Shown here: positions 1 to 6,248 of the stretch, piece by piece
Position numbering within the stretch: the first letter of the stretch is position 1
Layout: the number at the start of each line of letters is the position of its first letter
Assembly (NCBI GenBank): GCA_023864145.1
Contig: JAIVER010000077.1
Coordinates: 1 to 6,248, forward strand
Length of the DNA stretch: 6,248 bases
From: Thiohalomonas sp.
GTDB taxonomy: Bacteria > Pseudomonadota > Gammaproteobacteria > GRL18
Reading direction: 5' to 3'
Notes under the pieces: model-generated
Told to the model about the DNA's origin: nothing
Seen by the model: the letters and a program-made list of their open reading frames with translations, nothing else
The model's database searches: none
Program-made: the position numbers and the translations under genes

Positions 1-1
1 G

Positions 2-106
2 AAAATTAATGAGTTTTTTGATGAAATTTTACCGAGCATTGGAAAATCATTAGATTCTCGAATTAATGATAATTTTCAAGTCTTCGATCCTACATTTTCA
101 AGTTGA
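2..106 (+). CDS. C-terminal fragment of an unidentified, possibly transposase, protein (5' end outside window)
   Basis: An open frame enters from the left edge and gives 34 residues, beginning KINEFFDEILPSIGK and ending FDPTFSS, before TGA at 104-106. The reality of the frame is supported by the inverted copy at the other end of the window. There the same reading frame is open, and of three base differences two are synonymous (Phe TTT/TTC and Val GTC/GTG) and one changes Thr to Ala. A coding sequence that occurs twice, in inverted orientation, next to a truncated gene is most simply the 3' end of a transposase in an insertion sequence. I do not recognise the family from this short tail, so the transposase label is inference. 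Confidence 0.55.
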   Translation, partial: KINEFFDEILPSIGKSLDSRINDNFQVFDPTFSS

Positions 107-115
107 TTGGCTATA
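30..115 (+). repeat. Left copy of an 86-bp inverted repeat, inner end of a repeated element
   Basis: Bases 30-115 match the reverse complement of 6163-6248 with four mismatches (left positions 76, 82, 92 and 111). Matching breaks down after 115, where the unique leader of hldE begins. The last run without a mismatch ends TTGATTGG at 110, so the true element boundary lies somewhere in 110-115. The copy contains the 3' coding end described at 2-106. The repeat probably continues to the left beyond the window, because the right copy simply runs out at the window edge. Confidence 0.85.
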
Positions 116-143
116 CACTCTGAATAGTTACCATTTATTAAGA

Positions 144-195
144 ATTATGAACAATTTCATTAACGATAATATGCTATCATTATGAACAATGATAG
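144..195 (+). promoter_or_regulatory. hldE leader: 12-bp direct repeat, palindrome and weak promoter candidate
   Basis: ATTATGAACAAT occurs exactly twice, at 144-155 and 179-190, 35 bp apart. The second copy overlaps a perfect inverted repeat, CTATCATT (174-181) and AATGATAG (188-195), around a 6-base loop. A possible sigma-70 promoter lies across them: TGAACA at 148-153, 16 bases, then TATGCT at 170-175. Each hexamer matches the consensus at four of six positions. If it is used, transcription would start near 182, inside the palindrome, so a regulator bound to the repeats could block it. The repeats and palindrome are seen directly; the promoter and its regulation are inference. This is the only non-coding stretch upstream of the operon. 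Confidence 0.35.
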
Positions 196-266
196 CCCGC
201 TAAATGGGTATTTTTAACAGAACAAATAATAGTTTTAAAAGACTATAGACAGGTAAAAGACCCGTA

Positions 267-1742
267 ATGCAATTAATGATCCCTGATTTCTCATGCGCAA
301 AAATTTTAGTCGTAGGCGATTTAATGCTGGATAGGTACTGGCATGGCCCAACCTCGCGAATATCACCTGAAGCACCTGTGCCTGTGGTTAAAATAGAAGA
401 ATCAGAAGAACGCGCTGGTGGTGCCGGTAATGTTGCTTATAATATTGCCGCTCTCAATGGCACACCGTCTCTAGTTGGTTTAACCGGTCAGGATGAGTCA
501 GCAAAAATTTTGAAAAATCGCCTGAGTCATCAGGGGGTTAACTGTCACTTTGTTGAATTGGCTGGTTGTACAACGATTACTAAGCTGCGCGTTTTAAGTC
601 GTCATCAACAATTGATTCGTCTTGATTTTGAAGATGGCTTTCTTTTCGATAATGGTGAGCACTCTGAGAGCGGCGAGCATTTATTGCAGGCTTATCAGAG
701 CCAGTTAGATGCTCATGATCTCATTGTTTTTTCGGATTATCAAAAAGGTACTTTACGAGATCTGCCTAGGCTGATTTCACTGGCTAAAGAGCAGGGTAAG
801 ACAGTTATTATTGATCCTAAGGGAAATGATTTTTCTATCTATCGGGGCGCCAGCATGCTGACCCCTAATTTATCTGAATTTGAGGCCATTGTCGGGTATT
901 GTGAAAATGATGAACAATTAATCGAAAAAGCCGAACAACTTTGTCAAACATTACAACTTGATGCGCTCCTGATCACCCGTAGTGAAAAAGGTATGACTTT
1001 GATTCAAGCCGATAAACAAGCGGTTCATCTGCCCACACGTGCCAGAGATGTCTATGATGTGACTGGCGGGGGTGATACTGTGATTGCCACACTGGCGGTC
1101 TCTATTGCCGTTGGCATGAATATGGTGGATGCCACTAAATTAGCCAATCTGGCTGCCAGTGTGGTGCTGGGTAAAGTGGGTACGGCAACCGTTACCGTTC
1201 ATGAACTGCGTACCGCAATGCGTCAGCTCAGTGATATAGAGCAGGGCATCATTACTGAAGACAGACTGATTGCGCTGGTGAGTGATGCCAAAAATCATGG
1301 TGAAAAAGTGATTATGACCAATGGTTGTTTTGATATTCTCCATGCTGGCCATGTGACCTATTTAGAGCAGGCTAAAAGTCTCGGTGATCGACTGATTGTT
1401 GCCGTTAATGATGATGATTCTGTCAAGCGTATTAAGGGACCGGAAAGACCGGTTAATACAATGAATCGTCGTATGCAGGTATTGGCAGGCTTAAGTTGTG
1501 TGGACTGGGTTGTGCCATTTTATGAAGATACACCAACACGTCTGATTTGTAATCTATCTCCCTCTGTTCTGGTTAAAGGCGGAGACAATAAAGTTGATAA
1601 TATTCCAGGTGGTGATTGCGTTAAAGAGCAAGGTGGCGAAGTGCTAGTAATGGAATCTGTGGACAACTGCTCTACGACCGGACTCATTCGCTCAATTCGT
1701 TCTGCTGATGAGTCAGTAGAAAATAAAAAAGAAGAGGAATGA
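267..1742 (+). CDS. hldE: Bifunctional heptose 7-phosphate kinase / heptose 1-phosphate adenylyltransferase
   Basis: HldE phosphorylates D-glycero-beta-D-manno-heptose 7-phosphate at C1 and later adenylylates the heptose 1-phosphate, supplying ADP-heptose for the LPS inner core in the cytoplasm. Residues 1 to about 320 are a PfkB/ribokinase-type kinase: GDLMLDRYW near 17-25, GGAGNVAYN at 51-59, DPKG at 183-186, TPNLSEFE at 199-206 and the catalytic loop DVTGGGD ending at Asp270. Residues from about 345 are the nucleotidyltransferase: TNGCFD at 351-356, the HxGH motif HAGH at 359-362, VKGGD at 436-440 and CSTT at 468-471. The length of 491 compares with 477 in E. coli; the excess is mainly a Lys/Glu-rich tail. 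The start at 267 aligns with the E. coli N-terminus, although the upstream AGG (251-253) is a weak, distant ribosome site. One oddity is that the anion-hole motif reads GGGD instead of the usual GAGD. The stop overlaps the next start by ATGA. Confidence 0.96.
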   Translation: MQLMIPDFSCAKILVVGDLMLDRYWHGPTSRISPEAPVPVVKIEESEERAGGAGNVAYNIAALNGTPSLVGLTGQDESAKILKNRLSHQGVNCHFVELAGCTTITKLRVLSRHQQLIRLDFEDGFLFDNGEHSESGEHLLQAYQSQLDAHDLIVFSDYQKGTLRDLPRLISLAKEQGKTVIIDPKGNDFSIYRGASMLTPNLSEFEAIVGYCENDEQLIEKAEQLCQTLQLDALLITRSEKGMTLIQADKQAVHLPTRARDVYDVTGGGDTVIATLAVSIAVGMNMVDATKLANLAASVVLGKVGTATVTVHELRTAMRQLSDIEQGIITEDRLIALVSDAKNHGEKVIMTNGCFDILHAGHVTYLEQAKSLGDRLIVAVNDDDSVKRIKGPERPVNTMNRRMQVLAGLSCVDWVVPFYEDTPTRLICNLSPSVLVKGGDNKVDNIPGGDCVKEQGGEVLVMESVDNCSTTGLIRSIRSADESVENKKEEE

Positions 1743-3025
1743 GCCCTCTAATGCTTGAAAGCACCAGGATGTCGGATGACAGCACGCCTGTTAACGGGGA
1801 CAATAAAGTCGATATTGCTATCATCGGTGGCGGCATTGCGGGTTTGTGGACTTTAGGCCGATTACGCAAGGCAGGTTACCAGGCAATACTACTGGAAGCA
1901 GAATCTCTGGGCTGTGTGCAAAGTGCTGCGTCTCAGGGGATTATTCATGGAGGTACAAAATATGCGCTCACCGGAAAGCTTACTCATTCGGCGCAATCGA
2001 TTCAGCAAATGCCGCAACGTTGGAAAGCCTGTCTGGATGGTGTTGGTGAAGTTGATTTAACTCAGGCAAAAATATTATCCGCACATCAATATCTCTGGTC
2101 AAATAAAAGTCTGGCTGCTAAATTAACCGGATTTTTTGCCAGTAAAGTGATGAGCAGCCGCATGCAGCATTTATCAGCGAATCAGTATGTGCCGCCTTTT
2201 AATCAATCCGCCTTTAATGGCGAACTTTATCAATTAGATGAATCCGTATTAGATATTCAAAGTGTTATTGAAACTATTCGAACACAGTTTTCTGATCTGA
2301 TATTTCAGGCGTGTATTGAAAATATTACTGACATCTCAGACAGTGATGATTCAACACTAAATAAGCATTACCAGATACAATCATCTGATAACACCCATAT
2401 TATTGCCCAAAGCATTATTTTGACTGCAGGTGCAGGCAATGAAAAATTATTGGCAAGTCTGAACTTCAGGCAAGCAAAAATACCCAAAATGCAACGCCGT
2501 CCTTTGTTTATGCCTATGCTGAAAGCCAATGAATCTGTTTTACCTAAAATGTATGCTCATTGTCTTGGGGCAAGTGCGTTACCAAAAATGACCATTACTG
2601 CTCATTCATTATCTCAAAATCAGACAGTCTGGTATCTGGGTGCTGACATTGCAGAGCAAGGGGTAGGGCGCAGCATAGAAGAACAAACACAGAGGGCTAA
2701 AAGTGCATTACAAAGTCTGATGCCGTGGATGGATTTTTCTCAATGTCAGTGCTCAGCTCTGGCGATTGATCGGGCTGAGCCTAAAATGCCTGGCGGTAGT
2801 CGTCCTGTTCAGCCTGCGGTGTTTGCAGAGCAGGGAGTGATTACAGCATGGCCGGTAAAATTAGCCATGGCACCTATCATGGCAGATAAAGTACTGCATG
2901 AAATTAAGCGTTTGAAAATTAATAAGAATGCTCAGGCCGTGCTTATTCAAAATAAAAATTCACTGCCAATGATACAGGCAAAAACAAGTCAACTCCCCTG
3001 GGAAAAGGTAGACCACTGGTTATGA
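1739..3025 (+). CDS. FAD-dependent oxidoreductase, DAO (D-amino-acid oxidase-like) family
   Basis: The N-terminus carries a Rossmann dinucleotide-binding fold: GGGIAG at 30-35 after a hydrophobic strand, with acidic Glu53 ending the second strand (AILLEAE) to hold the FAD ribose. Next comes SAASQGIIHGG (62-72), the flavin-contacting segment typical of DAO-family enzymes such as GlpA and LhgO. ILTAGAGNE (227-235) is the second FAD-binding segment, and the C-terminal WPVKLAMAP (371-379) matches the family's closing FAD-site region. No signal peptide or membrane helix is visible, so it is probably cytoplasmic or peripheral. The substrate cannot be told. The start at 1739 overlaps hldE by ATGA, but its purine-rich ribosome site is very close. 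ATG 1751, about 12 bases after GAGGAA, or ATG 1769 may be the real start, since the first 20 residues are not conserved-looking. It also overlaps the next gene by ATGA. No role in LPS synthesis is established. Confidence 0.85.
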   Translation: MSPLMLESTRMSDDSTPVNGDNKVDIAIIGGGIAGLWTLGRLRKAGYQAILLEAESLGCVQSAASQGIIHGGTKYALTGKLTHSAQSIQQMPQRWKACLDGVGEVDLTQAKILSAHQYLWSNKSLAAKLTGFFASKVMSSRMQHLSANQYVPPFNQSAFNGELYQLDESVLDIQSVIETIRTQFSDLIFQACIENITDISDSDDSTLNKHYQIQSSDNTHIIAQSIILTAGAGNEKLLASLNFRQAKIPKMQRRPLFMPMLKANESVLPKMYAHCLGASALPKMTITAHSLSQNQTVWYLGADIAEQGVGRSIEEQTQRAKSALQSLMPWMDFSQCQCSALAIDRAEPKMPGGSRPVQPAVFAEQGVITAWPVKLAMAPIMADKVLHEIKRLKINKNAQAVLIQNKNSLPMIQAKTSQLPWEKVDHWL

Positions 3026-3822
3026 TGCAGACACGAGAGCTGGGACAAACAGGTATTCAAGTCAGTCCTCTGGGATTAGGCACTGTAAAATTTGGCCGGG
3101 ATCAACAAGTAAAGTATCCATGGGCATTTAAAATACCAGATGATCAGGCAGTGCTGGAGTTACTTTCTCTGAGTCGTGATCTGGGGATTAATTTACTGGA
3201 CACAGCACCGGCCTATGGCAATAGTGAAGAACGTCTGGGGCAATTACTGAGCAATCGAGAAGACTGGATTATTGTTTCTAAAGTGGGTGAAGCCTTTGAA
3301 AGCGTGCATTCTCACTTTGATTTTACTGCTCAAACTACCCGTAAAACCATTGAAACCAGCCTGAAAAAATTAAATACTAATTACCTTGATGTGCTATTAG
3401 TACACTCCGATGGTGATGATCAGCGAGTCATAGAGCATGAAGATGTCATTGAAACCCTGCAAAAGCTAAAACAAGAGGGGCTAATTCGTGCTGTTGGACT
3501 ATCAACAAAAACCACAGAAGGTGGACTTTGGACAGTCGAAAATACCGATGTCGTTATGGCCACTCGAAATAGCAGTGATCATACCGATGATCCCGTATTG
3601 GATCGTGCTCTTGAACTCAATAAAGCTGTCGTCATAAAAAAAGGCTTACAAAGCGGTCATGTTGATAGAAAAGCCGGCGGTGCTGGTATCGAAGAAGCCT
3701 TAAACTATGTTTTTTCCCATCGGGCAGTAAGCTGTTTAATTGCCGGCACAATCAACCCCAAACACCTTATCCAGAATGCTCAAATTATAGAGCAACTTAT
3801 TCTATCGATGGGGTCAGAGTAA
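3022..3822 (+). CDS. Aldo/keto reductase family oxidoreductase
   Basis: This is an NAD(P)H-dependent TIM-barrel reductase of the aldo/keto reductase superfamily, acting on an unknown carbonyl or sugar-like substrate. It opens with the typical first strand, RELGQTGIQVSPLGLGTVKFG (residues 5-25). The whole catalytic tetrad is present: Asp60 and Tyr65 in DTAPAYGNSEERLG, Lys87 in VSKVG and His128 in LLVHSDG. AVGLST and the late LIAGTINPKHLIQN segment fit the cofactor-binding half. At 266 residues it is somewhat shorter than many family members (about 280-330), mainly at the C-terminus. The start is fixed by ATGA overlap with the flavoprotein gene, which suggests coupled production of the pair. 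The last codons (Ser-Met-Gly-Ser-Glu-stop) are supplied by the left arm of a REP-like hairpin, so the native C-terminus may have been altered by that insertion. Confidence 0.92.
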   Translation: MMQTRELGQTGIQVSPLGLGTVKFGRDQQVKYPWAFKIPDDQAVLELLSLSRDLGINLLDTAPAYGNSEERLGQLLSNREDWIIVSKVGEAFESVHSHFDFTAQTTRKTIETSLKKLNTNYLDVLLVHSDGDDQRVIEHEDVIETLQKLKQEGLIRAVGLSTKTTEGGLWTVENTDVVMATRNSSDHTDDPVLDRALELNKAVVIKKGLQSGHVDRKAGGAGIEEALNYVFSHRAVSCLIAGTINPKHLIQNAQIIEQLILSMGSE

Positions 3823-3864
3823 GATGGTTTCTCAAAAAAAACATTTTACTCTGACCCCATCGAT
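3804..3864 (+). repeat. REP-like 23-bp inverted repeat spanning the reductase stop and waaA start
   Basis: Bases 3804-3826 pair with 3842-3864: 22 Watson-Crick pairs and one G-T pair (3823 with 3845) around a 15-base loop that ends in eight A's. The core is TGGGGTCAGAGTAA on the left arm and TTACTCTGACCCCA on the right. From memory, this GGGGTCAGAGTAA motif recurs as a dispersed palindrome in gammaproteobacterial genomes, but I cannot search to confirm it. The left arm holds the aldo/keto reductase stop (TAA 3820-3822) and the waaA start (ATG 3824-3826). In mRNA the waaA start codon would therefore be base-paired with CAU at 3842-3844. It does not look like a terminator, because no U-run follows the right arm and waaA continues through it. 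Confidence 0.85.
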
Positions 3865-5182
3865 TCAGCGTTTTCTTTATACACTATTATATTATTGTTT
3901 AACACCGCTGTTTTTTTTGCGCCTGCTGATCAAGCATCAAAAAAGTAATGCTTATAAAGAGCAGCGGCAATCTTTACGGCTGGCTGAGCGCCTGGGCATT
4001 TTTGCGAAACCAGAATTTGCCAATGATCAAGCACCTGTCTGGTTTCATACGGTCTCAGTGGGTGAGTTTATTGCAGCGTTACCGCTGATCAGAGAAGTTA
4101 TGCAGGATTATCCTCAATTTCCTCTTGTTATCACCTGTACCACCACCACCGGCTCCGCACAGATAATAAAAATATTTTCTACAGAAATTAAGCAGGGAAA
4201 GATTGCTCATGTTTATCTGCCCTATGATTTGCCCGGTTCCATGAGACGTTTTTTAAAAAACATAGGTCCTCGTCTGGGTATCATTATGGAGACAGAAATC
4301 TGGCCTAACCTACTACATGCCGCGCAACAAAAGACTATTCCTATGTGGCTGTTAAATGCACGTATGTCAGCTCGTTCAGCTAAAGGCTATAAGCGAATAA
4401 AAGTCTTAACACGAACAGCATTGCAGCAATTTACCGGTATTGCCGCACAGGATATTCTTGATGCTGAGCGTTTAAAAAAACTAGGGGCAAAAGAAGGTTC
4501 ACTGTCGATTACGGGCAGTATTAAATTCGACATTCAAATAAATCCAGATGACATTGAAGCAGGAAAAACTCTGCGGAAACAACTGCACTGGCAGGACAAG
4601 CAAGTACTTATCGCGGCTAGTACACACAAGGGTGAAGATGAAATTCTACTCAGTGTGTATCAACAATTAAAACAACATCACCCTCAACTGGTTATGATTG
4701 TTGTACCAAGACATCCAGAACGTTTTCAGTCAGTGTATCAACTGCTGAATGTGGACAATAATCGTGTTATAAAACGCTCAGCAATGGTTGACATAGCAAT
4801 CAATGATGATATGCCTGCCGATATGCTTCTGGGTGATAGTATGGGGGAAATGATGCGTTATTTTGCCTGTGCCGATCTGGTATTTATGGGAGGTACTCTA
4901 GTGCCAACAGGAGGTCACAATATTCTTGAGCCTGCCGCGATGGGATTAGCCATTGTTTATGGTCCGCATATGTTTAATTTTAATGCCATTACTGAATTGT
5001 TCTTATACTATCAGGCAGTATTGCAGGCAGCAGACAAAGAGTCATTAGAGCAAGCCTTAAATACCTTATTGTCAGACAAGACAAAAGCAAAGCAAATGGC
5101 AGGACAAGCGAAATACCTCATAGAACAAAATGCGGGAGCAATGGATAAGATGAGTGTGTTGTTAAAACCTTATTTACTATAA
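3824..5182 (+). CDS. waaA: 3-deoxy-D-manno-octulosonic acid (Kdo) transferase
   Basis: WaaA (KdtA) transfers Kdo from CMP-Kdo to the lipid IVA precursor at the inner face of the cytoplasmic membrane, starting the LPS inner core. It is a GT30, GT-B-fold enzyme. A hydrophobic anchor lies around residues 17-36. HTVSVGE places the catalytic base at Glu81. METEIWPN (155-162), NARMSARS (178-185), GSIKFDI (231-237), STHKGED (266-272), PRHPERF (295-301), GDSMGEM (337-343) and the nucleotide-site segment GGTLVPTGGHNILEP (356-370) follow in the expected order. The length of 452 compares with 425 in E. coli. About 16 extra N-terminal residues come from the REP-like hairpin, which also supplies the only convincing ATG; homology begins near Phe17 (FLYTLLYY). 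One base separates the start from the reductase stop. Translation probably relies on ribosomes arriving from upstream, since the start codon sits in a stable stem. Confidence 0.96.
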   Translation: MVSQKKHFTLTPSIQRFLYTLLYYCLTPLFFLRLLIKHQKSNAYKEQRQSLRLAERLGIFAKPEFANDQAPVWFHTVSVGEFIAALPLIREVMQDYPQFPLVITCTTTTGSAQIIKIFSTEIKQGKIAHVYLPYDLPGSMRRFLKNIGPRLGIIMETEIWPNLLHAAQQKTIPMWLLNARMSARSAKGYKRIKVLTRTALQQFTGIAAQDILDAERLKKLGAKEGSLSITGSIKFDIQINPDDIEAGKTLRKQLHWQDKQVLIAASTHKGEDEILLSVYQQLKQHHPQLVMIVVPRHPERFQSVYQLLNVDNNRVIKRSAMVDIAINDDMPADMLLGDSMGEMMRYFACADLVFMGGTLVPTGGHNILEPAAMGLAIVYGPHMFNFNAITELFLYYQAVLQAADKESLEQALNTLLSDKTKAKQMAGQAKYLIEQNAGAMDKMSVLLKPYLL

Positions 5183-5194
5183 GTTATTGAGATA

Positions 5195-5549
5195 ATGAAA
5201 ACAAAATGGATAAACCATCGAGGACTTTCACACCAGCATGATGAAAATACCCGAGCCTCTTTCAAATTACCTTGTGAAGCTGGTTTTTCATGCTTGGGAA
5301 CCGATCTTCATAGCACAAACGATAATCATATTGTGCTTTGCCATGACTCTGAACTGAGTCATGTTGCCTCCTCGGTTACAAAAAATATCAATGAAATGAG
5401 TCGTGCAGAATTAGAAATAGTTCAACTTAATAAGGAAGAAAAATTATTATTTCTGGATGAATTTATGCTGGAATTTAGTTAACAAAAGTGGGTTTTTGAT
5501 ATAAAACCTGCTACGGCTAAGCAAAGCATAAGTATTCTTAAAATTATTT

Positions 5550-5550
<1 letters not shown>
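5195..5550 (+). pseudogene. Decayed glycerophosphodiester phosphodiesterase (N-terminal part only)
   Basis: The intact family cleaves glycerophosphodiesters to glycerol 3-phosphate and an alcohol in a TIM barrel. Here NHRG (His8-Arg9), ENT (17-19), TDLHSTNDNHIVLCHD (Asp37, His50) and a following Leu-rich helix are clear family marks. Three lesions are visible. First, the metal-binding Glu of the ExD motif is Gly35 (GGA, one base from GAA). Second, TAA at 5480-5482 ends the frame after 95 residues. Third, the same frame continues past it as QKWVFDIKPATAKQSISILK, a recognisable further stretch of the barrel, before IS30 debris takes over near 5535-5560. About half of a normal protein (about 240 residues) is missing. 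It lies 12 bases after waaA and was probably once the operon's last gene. The 3' limit given is approximate. Confidence 0.85.
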
Positions 5551-5835
<285 letters not shown>

Positions 5836-5906
5836 TTAATAATAAAGTATCATCCTTAGGGTAATTATGCTAATTTTTGATTAAATATTAAGCAAGATGC
5901 CCCAGA

Positions 5907-6164
5907 ATGAGTGATTTCCTCAAGCCAAACACGAAAACAATCAATAAATTAGCAAAATCTAATATTGCCAAACGATTTAAAGAAGGTCGTGGGCAAGGAA
6001 TTGGTGCGGCTTATAAACCCTTCCTTGAAGTACGTGATGTGCCTAGCAAAGGTCCTAGTTATCGCTTACCCAGTATTATTCATGGCCGGGTGGTCCATCT
6101 GTTATCCGACCTGGAATTGGCAACCTTTTATCTTTTTGACTGGTCAACCTTCATGCTTGATATA
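5907..6164 (+). pseudogene. tnsA: Tn7-type TnsA endonuclease, N-terminal fragment
   Basis: TnsA is the restriction-enzyme-like subunit that cuts the 5' transposon ends, alongside the DDE transposase TnsB, in Tn7-like elements. Residues 20-86 carry KRFKEGRGQG (22-31), YKPFLEVRDVPS (36-47), HGRVVHLLSDLELATF (59-74) and LFDW...LDI (76-86), which follow Tn7 TnsA segment by segment. Glu70 in SDLEL corresponds to catalytic Glu63 of Tn7 TnsA. The match stops after Ile86. The expected Arg-Glu-Gln-Phe-Pro continuation is replaced by sequence of the inverted repeat, which adds 16 foreign codons and a stop at 6213-6215. The domain holding the remaining catalytic Asp and Lys, and the TnsC-binding region, are gone, so it is inactive. 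No ribosome site is obvious before ATG 5907. The 70 bases before it (5836-5906) show no gene, and I could not identify a Tn7-type end there. Confidence 0.9.
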
Positions 6165-6248
6165 TACCCAATCAACTTGAAAATGCAGGATCGAACACTT
6201 GGAAATTATCATTAATTCGAGAATCTAATGATTTTCCAATGCTCGGTA
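6163..6248 (-). repeat. Right copy of the 86-bp inverted repeat, inserted in tnsA
   Basis: The reverse complement of this stretch equals 30-115 with four mismatches. It begins where the tnsA homology ends (Ile86 codon at 6162-6164), so it marks the edge of an element that interrupted tnsA. The bases just outside the last shared TTGATTGG are TATA-rich at both copies. This may reflect a target preference or the outermost element bases; the exact end cannot be fixed. Confidence 0.85.
6172..6246 (-). CDS. C-terminal fragment of the same unidentified protein as at 2-106 (5' end outside window)
   Basis: The minus strand reads PSIGKSLDSRINDNFQVF and then DPAFSS before TGA (complement of 6172-6174), entering from the right edge. 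It differs from the left copy by one residue (Ala for Thr). Two of the three coding base differences are silent, as expected if both copies descend from a functional coding sequence. It is probably the tail of a transposase belonging to the element that disrupted tnsA; the family is not recognised. Confidence 0.55.
   Translation of the reverse strand, partial: PSIGKSLDSRINDNFQVFDPAFSS

Noticed and set aside
103..130. Outward promoter at the edge of the left element driving hldE (TTGATT at 103-108)
   Set aside because: TTGATT is a fair -35, but the best -10 at the right distance (TAGTTA, 125-130) matches poorly.
194..215. Rho-independent terminator in the hldE leader (CCC 196-198 and GGG 206-208 followed by T's)
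   Set aside because: Only three G-C pairs plus one possible G-T pair can form around a 7-base loop, which is too weak to call.
1140..1352. Minus-strand open frame inside hldE, and similar ones at 1684-1869
   Set aside because: They lie opposite well-supported coding sequence, show no recognisable motif and have no ribosome site.
3804..3864. Hairpin as a transcription terminator between the reductase and waaA
   Set aside because: No run of T's follows the right arm, the A-run is in the loop, and waaA is read straight through the structure.
5965..6180. Alternative plus-strand frame overlapping tnsA
   Set aside because: It is a shifted shadow of the tnsA reading frame, which carries clear family motifs.
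5907..6248. CRISPR-associated or otherwise novel Tn7-like defence or transposition system
   Set aside because: Only the first 86 codons of tnsA are present. There are no cas genes, no CRISPR repeats and no tnsB, tnsC or tniQ in the window, and the fragment is interrupted.

Overview
The window looks like a piece of a gammaproteobacterial chromosome with a fairly AT-rich genome. The evidence is a fused HldE (kinase plus nucleotidyltransferase), a WaaA of the enterobacterial/gammaproteobacterial type, and remnants of IS30-family and Tn7-like elements. I cannot name the genus.

Layout. Positions 1-115 are the inner end of a repeated element that carries the last codons of an unidentified, possibly transposase, protein. 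Positions 116-266 are a 150-bp AT-rich leader with a 12-bp direct repeat and a small palindrome. Positions 267-5182 hold a compact, same-strand operon: hldE, a DAO-family FAD oxidoreductase, an aldo/keto reductase and waaA. Two junctions are 4-bp ATGA overlaps and one has a single base between stop and start. A gene for a glycerophosphodiester phosphodiesterase follows at 5195, but it is decayed. From about 5550 the region is mobile-element debris: a 3' remnant of an IS30-family transposase on the minus strand, then the first 86 codons of a Tn7-type tnsA. The tnsA is cut off by a second, inverted copy of the element seen at the left edge (6163-6248).

How the genes fit together. HldE makes ADP-heptose precursors and WaaA adds Kdo to lipid A, so the operon serves LPS inner-core synthesis. 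The two redox genes between them are intact and translationally coupled, but they have no assigned place in that pathway.

Most notable points. A 23-bp REP-like hairpin forms both the 3' end of the aldo/keto reductase gene and the start codon and N-terminus of waaA. The whole LPS segment is bracketed by inverted copies of one repeated sequence. The tail shows layered decay (nonsense codons, a lost catalytic residue and three truncations). I see no CRISPR array, no rRNA or tRNA, and no complete mobile element.
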